Of a stretch of 64,000 nucleotides of DNA, positions 57,350 through 64,000 are shown in pieces. How positions within the stretch are numbered: the stretch's first letter is position 1; every line of letters begins with the position of its first letter. Origin of the DNA: Tubulanus polymorphus (lineage: Eukaryota; Nemertea; Palaeonemertea; Tubulaniformes; Tubulanidae); assembly GCF_964204645.1 (NCBI RefSeq), contig NC_134028.1, positions 24,340,153 through 24,404,152 of the forward strand, in the 5' to 3' direction. The translations under genes were made by a program, and so were the position numbers. The notes under the pieces are model-generated. The model saw nothing but the letters and a program-made list of their open reading frames with translations. It was not told where the DNA came from and made no database searches.

Positions 57350-60160
57350 GGAACTATATAATGGTAGATATCAAGGGACCGATCAGTGCTAAGTTAGGCG
57401 TAAGTGTGTCATTGGCACTCAGATTCGGTTGTTAAGATCAAGATTTCAATTCCATCTTTCCAGAAATTATACATTTTTTTCGAGCACAAGATACAAAATA
57501 ATAAAAACTAACAGTTACAGTTACTCCAGATTTTACACAGTTCGCTTATATCATTATATTCGGAAGTAGATGTACGCAGCGATGACTACATAATGATATC
57601 TGCCTTTTTACAAATACTGCTGGCTTCCTTGTTAAGGTATTTGGGTCTACTGAAGTAAACAGATTCATTTTCTTAATTTGGGAAAGTTACTAGTTACTGA
57701 GGTCTTCTCAAACGTTCGAAGAAAGTACACACCATTAAAAGATGGTATTCATCGCCGATTTTGCTGTGGATTTTGGGCGCTTTATATACGCATTGGTTTA
57801 TTGAATTAACGTATCAATGAACATATCGGGCTAAATATCAGATTTTTCAGTAGAGCTCTCGTGGATGACGAAGGATATCGAGCACAAACTCGCCATCTGG
57901 CGGTGGACAGCTATACTAATTGATAACATCGCGTCTTCGTTGAGTATGCACGACCGAACGAATAGACCGAAGTTAATTTACTTTCGAGATCGAAACTCAT
58001 CGACGTCAAGATGATACCTGCGGAGAGTGAGAGAGGAGAGAAAGGCGGTTACTGATGAAGAATGACATGAGGCGTATGCTCCGATGCATTCACGACACGA
58101 GGTGTGATAAACTTATTATTCTCAACATCACTGACCACTGATAAGTTCACATTCACTATTCGAAAAGGTAAGACATTAACTGCACTATACAATACGAATG
58201 AACAGTTTACTTCAATTTCCAGATTATTAATTGCTACCTTGGAATTTTGCGTAATCAGTCACAACGATTACTCCAAGCTTGAACTAAATGTCTACGTTTG
58301 CATTATCTACCACATTTTATGTAATCATCGCATCAGTCCCGCTTGTAGACATATGTCCTGTGATGTATCCCCACGGTCACGTGATGCATGTTTTTCCATC
58401 CCATTGATTAAGCTGGTGATCGTCGCAGTGTTATAAAGTCTGTTTGTGAGTCCGAAACGTTTCCTTCCGCATTCGACGTTTCGGTTTTATCCTAATACGG
58501 AGCATTCCTGAAGATGACTACATAAGACTCTGCTCAAGTCGGATTATTTGGGACCGTTAGAATGTGTCCGACTTGAGTTAATATCTGAGGTCGATGTTTG
58601 TTAGATCTTAAATAGTGTCACAAAAATACGTATTTCAACACACGACTGAGTTGACCGGTTATCAGAGTCGATCGGGGTCCAACTCGGGCGAAGTCTACTG
58701 TATTCAAATATAGTCGAAACATCGAATAAATATCAGCTCAGGAAAACATTTTCAACTCGTTTTTTTCTCAGTGTTGGATTCTATATTATTCGGTGATCAT
58801 CCAAACACACATATGAGATGGAATATATATTGCCAATTTACGGAATGTTGTTTTGATATTCGTGCGTCTGAGAACCTCAAAATAACTCATTTGCTACCAC
58901 TGACAATCTCTCGGCGTTTGATAATCAGAATTATTACAAAAAGTCGAACGAAGACACGTAATCGGGTTACCTGCGCATACAGTCAAAGCTCGTCATAACA
59001 CCGCGACCGTGCGGACTGTTTGGCGCTAAATCCATATTTCTGCGATTAGACAGCAAATTCAGACGATGCAGCATCAGCCATGAAAAAAGTCAGCAAAAAC
59101 AACTAATCTTTATCTCTAATATACATATAACATTATGTATTAGAAAAATAGTGAGGCGAGGTGACAGGGTTATACAAGGTTTATATAGGCAAGTTAACGT
59201 AACACAAAGGGCAGCAGGTTACACATCATCACAGTGATCACATCCGCGAACGACACCGATCACGGTCAACGGGGCACGTGCCTTCAACAGAGGACCAAGC
59301 AGATTATGGCAATACGAAGAGCAAATTTTGAATCATAAACAATGGTATTTTCATCACATTTGAGTTAAGCATCATCTTCGTCCTCGCAAAAAATGCAGGA
59401 ATATATGAATTAGCGAATAGCATGACACCGATACGTAGACCTATTTTTTTCCGTACGTGTGAACATTGGTAGAAAGTATTGCATGATAACGAGCTGGTTC
59501 AACAAAGTACAACATAGATTTTTCTGATTACCACTAATACAGATGATGATCTTTCTCATTGATCGATAACGAAGCATTCGGTACCTGATGCTGATCAATA
59601 TGTCATGTCACGTGCTGTACAATTTCATGCACAATATGTTATGATATGAGATATGAAAGTATGGTTTGTTTTCGTGTGAAATCGTTACAACATTAACGAA
59701 TTATCATTATAGACATGAAAAATGTAGGACTGCCTCGAAGCAATGCGTAGAGCTCGAGCGAGAAAGCAGTCCTAGAAAAGAAAGAAAGTAAATTAAGGGG
59801 AAAGTTATGCGAGCTCATAAGATCATTTACCATAGAAGCGTAAACACGATGAATCTAATTTTCAAATCAGTAAATAAGTTTATTAATAATAATAATAGAA
59901 ACTATATTGTCAAATAACATTAATTTTATGAAAAATACATAATTAACAATATTTAGTACAAAGATGGCGGATAACCGCATACAAAGATAATGCGGATATT
60001 AGTACGGAGAGTAGAAAGGGGTCTTCTTTAGGACTTTATTAACAACGGACGTTTTCGGGAACATTTCCCCTCATCAGGTATAAAACAAGTGACTACAAAT
60101 GGAAAACATAGAACTATTTATATACAAACATATCGTTGGTAATTTTCGGTTTGTAATAAC
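57350..60160. other. No gene recognised; dispersed repeat pieces
   Basis: Contains copies of a dispersed motif (CGACGTTTCGG, GAAGATGACTACA, TCGAAACATCGAATAAAT) at about 58475-58530 and 58710-58760, related to motifs in the R repeats and at 30340-30400. No coding exon was found. Confidence 0.4.
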
Positions 60161-60164
60161 TGCG

Positions 60165-60226
60165 CTGTTCTCGTGCTGTTGTCGTGCTGTTGTCGTGCTG
60201 TTCTCGTGCTGTTCTCGTGCTGTTGG
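60165..60226. repeat. 12-bp tandem repeat
   Basis: Five copies of TCTCGTGCTGTT or TGTCGTGCTGTT in a row. Confidence 0.85.
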
Positions 60227-60490
60227 TTGATTCAGACTTTTGAGCACCTGATCCAGGTACGACGGTCCCCACTTGGATTTTAACCTCGGGGTAAAATTAT
60301 TCAATTTCAAATAAGTTTACTCCGAGGTCAAACCTCAACTCATAACTGGATTGATAGCGATCTTCTCACAACTTGCGCGACTGGGTCTCGTTTCGTGGTA
60401 TGAGGAAATTACCTTACCGAGGATCGCTTTATAAAACCGGATGGAATAATTGCTTCGGATATCGATTTATTTTCTACGAGAAAAAGAAAT

Positions 60491-60506
60491 TTCATCATCG
60501 TCGTCG

Positions 60507-60564
<58 letters not shown>

Positions 60565-60608
60565 TAGGATCGTTGTCGCTAACGTAACGACGACGACGAC
60601 GACGACGA
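60491..60608. repeat. (TCA)n and (ACG)n trinucleotide microsatellites
   Basis: A TCA/TCG run at 60491-60565, then 20 nt later an ACG run at about 60586-60608. The poly-His and poly-Met ORFs over the first run are artefacts of the repeat. Confidence 0.9.
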
Positions 60609-60619
60609 AAAATGATATC

Positions 60620-63600
60620 GACATTAGTCATTACTGTGCGCGGCTCAGGAATTCTATTACTATCGTTGTTTTCATTCGACGACGAGGAATGAAGTCACGA
60701 TCCACACAACGTCGAAGATGTCAACAACAAAAAAACCTAATTAAGCGAGAGCTTCTCCTTATATAGGTATTACCCTCTCCCATCGGGATTGGCAATCGGA
60801 AACAATAGACGCTAAGTCAAGGTAGCGCGGATAATGGACTGCCGATCATTTAATATGTACAATATATAAACCACGCGCGTTTTTAAGCGAGGCTTCCGTT
60901 CATGTTTATCATAACGATGCAATCCCTAAATAAGCCTCAATATATAAATGGACGAAATGACAAAATTAAATTGAAGAAACATAAGGAGAAGGATTATCAT
61001 TGTTATAAACACTTCATTAACAACGTTTTTATGAAATGGTCCGTGCAGGGATTTAATCGACGAGATAGACAACGCTTTATTCACGTGCGTCGTTGAATTC
61101 TGCGTATTGTTATTCTGGTGATGCGCATTTCCAAAAACCCGAAACCAGGCAATCTTCATCGTGAGCCCCGCGCGTAACACCCATCATTGCCACTCAATCT
61201 CGCCGAACTCTAGACATCAAATACCGGCTAAACACGATGAAAACACTGTAATCTATGCATCTATCAGTGGTATTTGCATCAATTGCTTCCGCGGTCACAG
61301 TTATACTAAAACGGTGCGCGCTATTTTTGTACCGTTTACATCTTTTCGCCGTTGGTTTTCCTTTAGATCGATGTCCGTCGCTTGTGCGCCGCTGTTTCTC
61401 AACGTTGGCAATTGATTATTTCCTCTTCGAGACGTCATTCACTTGTCGTTATCGTTCCTCGGGGTAAGTTCAGCGACACGACTGTTTTCTGAATAAGGCT
61501 CATGCACGGAAGTTACAAAATCATAAAGCTTACGTGCGTCATGTTGTCCGTCATAATGGCCGTCAGTGACGTTTAACTATACAGTTAGCCGCAAAAGCCC
61601 AATCCACCCAATACAGGATAACAAGGAATAAAACATGAATGAAGAAGTCCCACAATCGAATTTCAAGTGATCAAATTTATCATAACGAAACCACAACGTC
61701 CCGACTGATGACTAACAGCCACTATCAGGTGGAATGGTTCATTCCTTCATCTACAGTTTACACAGAGTGCTTTATTCAATTATTAACAGGAATCAAACAT
61801 GTTTGAACTCGGAAAGATTGTTTCCCGAAACCGTATTCTCATAAACGCGCACGAAACTGGGAAGCATAGTATGAATATATAATGATAACATATCATATTT
61901 GCTCGACAGTTTTGGAGACTTGCAATAGGTAATTACAAAATGATATAATGCGAAGGTCCAAAGGAAATTATAAGCAATTACAAATATTATAGAAATAACA
62001 GTGACATTTGACGGTGATCAAAAATATATGCAGTACTTCGGTAACAACTGTGGTTATAGCAAAGTGCTGTTCCAGTCATTACTTCTATCGGATTTTCCAA
62101 AACTAAATCTGTAACCGTGGCTACCGTTGTTGCTGAAGTAGTTGGTGGATGTTCTTCGTTAGCGGCTCGGCGGCAATGCAGTAACCGTAGAAATCTTCGA
62201 GAGTCAAACTATATAGCGCTTAAGGTTGGACGTTGTCCGGTGTAAGTCAATATCAGGTCCATTGCGTGTATTCGAAGCTGTGAAGTGGTGGCCGCGCTTT
62301 CTAACGCTACAGCTAATACACTCTAATTGCCACTCTACCGGCCGGCCTCAACAAGCTCTACCACAGTCTAACGATGAAACTTGAAATTGAGTTAAAAATC
62401 GTACAAGAATGTTACGCAAATTAGAACACGATATTTAGGTAATTCTCTACGATAGAGGTGATATCTCATTGGCGTCACAAGTGTCAGGTCAAGGTTATCT
62501 CTCGGAAAGCTAAGATTGTACCGGATGGGTTACCAAAATGACAGTATATTTGGTCATGTGGACTGCGACTTGTTATTAGGTCATGTGGACTGCGACTTGT
62601 TGTCATATCACGGTTTAGCCCTCTGCTTCAAGTATCGTTCGGACTACAACACCTACCATTCTCTTCCCGTCGATGGTGGCTGGTTTCGTGTGTTTACCTG
62701 AAAAGCGAAAAACGAATTTAGATTAAAGAATAATGAACGAAAGCTTGAGAAGTGAATGCTTTTATTTACAATGAAAACTTCCTTTCGCAGAAGAAAAAAG
62801 AGCGATCCATCTCCTTCAATAAACACTCCATACTGCGGAGTGAAACCTCTACCGGAAATTCAAACAGAATTGCGGTATACCTCAAACCGATAAGCTGAAA
62901 GTGATGGATCTAGCGACGGAAAGTTGGACTGATGATTTAGTCTGAAATCCGTTATTTCCGAATAAGAGCCTACTTCAAAGACCGGCAATGATGTGGCCGT
63001 ATTGGCAATAATATATATAATGCCTGTTGAAATGACTCTTACGACTCAATCAAAGACTTTTCATTTGGCACTGGTCCAGCGTGTATCATGATTCCATGTC
63101 TTCTCGACTATATTTATATATAGGTCTCGTGTATAACGGTGTATAATCAGATGTATAACGGTTTTTTACACGGATGATTATTTATGGCTGTTGGGCATCA
63201 CAGATCAAAGTAGACATTGATGATACATGTAGATTGTAATACGTTCATTACGCGTATATAACGTAGATGTCAATGTGTATGATGCATCAATCTTGGAGTA
63301 TTTATTTCCATACGACTGGGACAAAAGACCCAAAGCATCCGTCTAATTCCACCTATGTTCGGGTTTCTGCGTATAGATTGGTTTGAAATTCAACCACGGG
63401 TTAAATCGAGTATTGAATCAATTCTGATTAACGCCGTCCTCAAATAGATTGACGGATTCCTATTTGACGCCGAAATCGGAGCCAACTTGGTATTGCTGAC
63501 CAGACGTTGGACCTTGTTGCAATAATGTCTTGAATGTCAAGCGTCTACGAAATACAAAAACCATGACTATGAAATGAAATCCTTATTTGTATTAACTAAA

Positions 63601-63770
63601 TTTTTTTGATGGCCATGTCTTTGTTGGTTTATACCCCATGTTGATTTGTACCCACCAGCAAAAATAGAATGCGATGAGAAGTAACGCTTGAATAAACGTT
63701 ATATTAATTTGTGCAATATCAGTTCGAAAAAAGGTCGTTCCAATCAGTAACAATGGTTACTCGTCAGTCG
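60620..63770. other. No gene recognised
   Basis: Short ORFs only. A fragment of the GCCCGACGC MITE family is at about 61798-61867 (CATGTTTGAACTCGG, CTCATAAACGCGCACGA). A two-copy 27-bp repeat (GGTCATGTGGACTGCGACTT) is at 62552-62602. Confidence 0.4.
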
Positions 63771-63775
63771 ACTGT

Positions 63776-63791
63776 GGCAATCGAGGATTTC
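63776..63791. repeat. Dispersed motif copy
   Basis: GTGGCAATCGAGGATTTCAC, a diverged member of the motif related to the 79-bp minisatellite, again followed within about 35 nt by GATGAATAAA. Confidence 0.4.
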
Positions 63792-64000
63792 ACTAGAAGA
63801 AAGTGATGATGCACTAATAAAGATGAATAAAAATCGCGCAATATATTGAACCGTAATAGATATAAACATGAGTTCATCTAAAAAACATGATTTGCCTATA
63901 GATCTGTTTTATGTAGGAGGCTAAAAAATCTATAGATGAAAAGGTCAATTTAAAATGAACTTAATTTTAAGAGCTGCTAGTTTTTTGCGCGCACCATATC

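Noticed and set aside
60373-60624. Poly-His and poly-Met ORFs
   Set aside because: Translations of the TCA microsatellite.

Overview
This window looks like animal nuclear DNA. It is AT-rich, its genes are split by GT/AG introns with AATAAA signals behind them, and it carries long microsatellites and many short foldback or MITE-like repeats. The gene content (an NDNF/Nord homologue, a neuropeptide-type GPCR with divergent motifs and a cluster of small TIMP-like genes) suggests a lophotrochozoan, probably a mollusc. That placement is inference; no rRNA or mitochondrial marker is present. All exon models were joined by hand from splice sites, reading phase and protein resemblance.

Layout. 1-11.4 kb: no confident gene; a 230-bp hexamer array, two related foldbacks and a 79-bp minisatellite. 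11.5-15.0 kb: TIMP-A (minus strand, 4 coding exons, 154 aa). 16.0-20.7 kb: a class A GPCR (plus, 5 coding exons, 538 aa). 20.8-21.5 kb: repeat R1. 21.6-25.2 kb: TIMP-B (minus, 154 aa), a paralogue of TIMP-A in the same exon structure. 25.2-25.5 kb: short collinear relics of the GPCR intron and 3' region. 25.8-26.4 kb: repeat R2, a partner of R1. 26.5-41.7 kb: mostly non-coding, with MITEs, two long TA arrays and a few weak small ORFs. 41.8-50.3 kb: the NDNF/Nord homologue (plus, 3 coding exons, 560 aa). 53.8-57.3 kb: TIMP-C and TIMP-D (plus, 138 and 137 aa), a second tandem pair, followed by a third copy reduced to 3'-UTR sequence. 57.4-64 kb: no gene recognised.

The main result is that the window holds four intact, secreted, single-domain TIMP-like genes in two tandem pairs. 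None appears as one open reading frame, because the exons are only 80-134 nt. In both pairs the signal peptide is almost unchanged while the mature inhibitor has diverged strongly. This is the pattern expected of secreted protease inhibitors under diversifying selection. The A/B pair seems to have arisen by tandem duplication of a block TIMP-GPCR-R, after which the second GPCR was almost wholly deleted. The TIMPs and NDNF are secreted and the GPCR is a membrane receptor, but nothing in the sequence shows that they act in one pathway.
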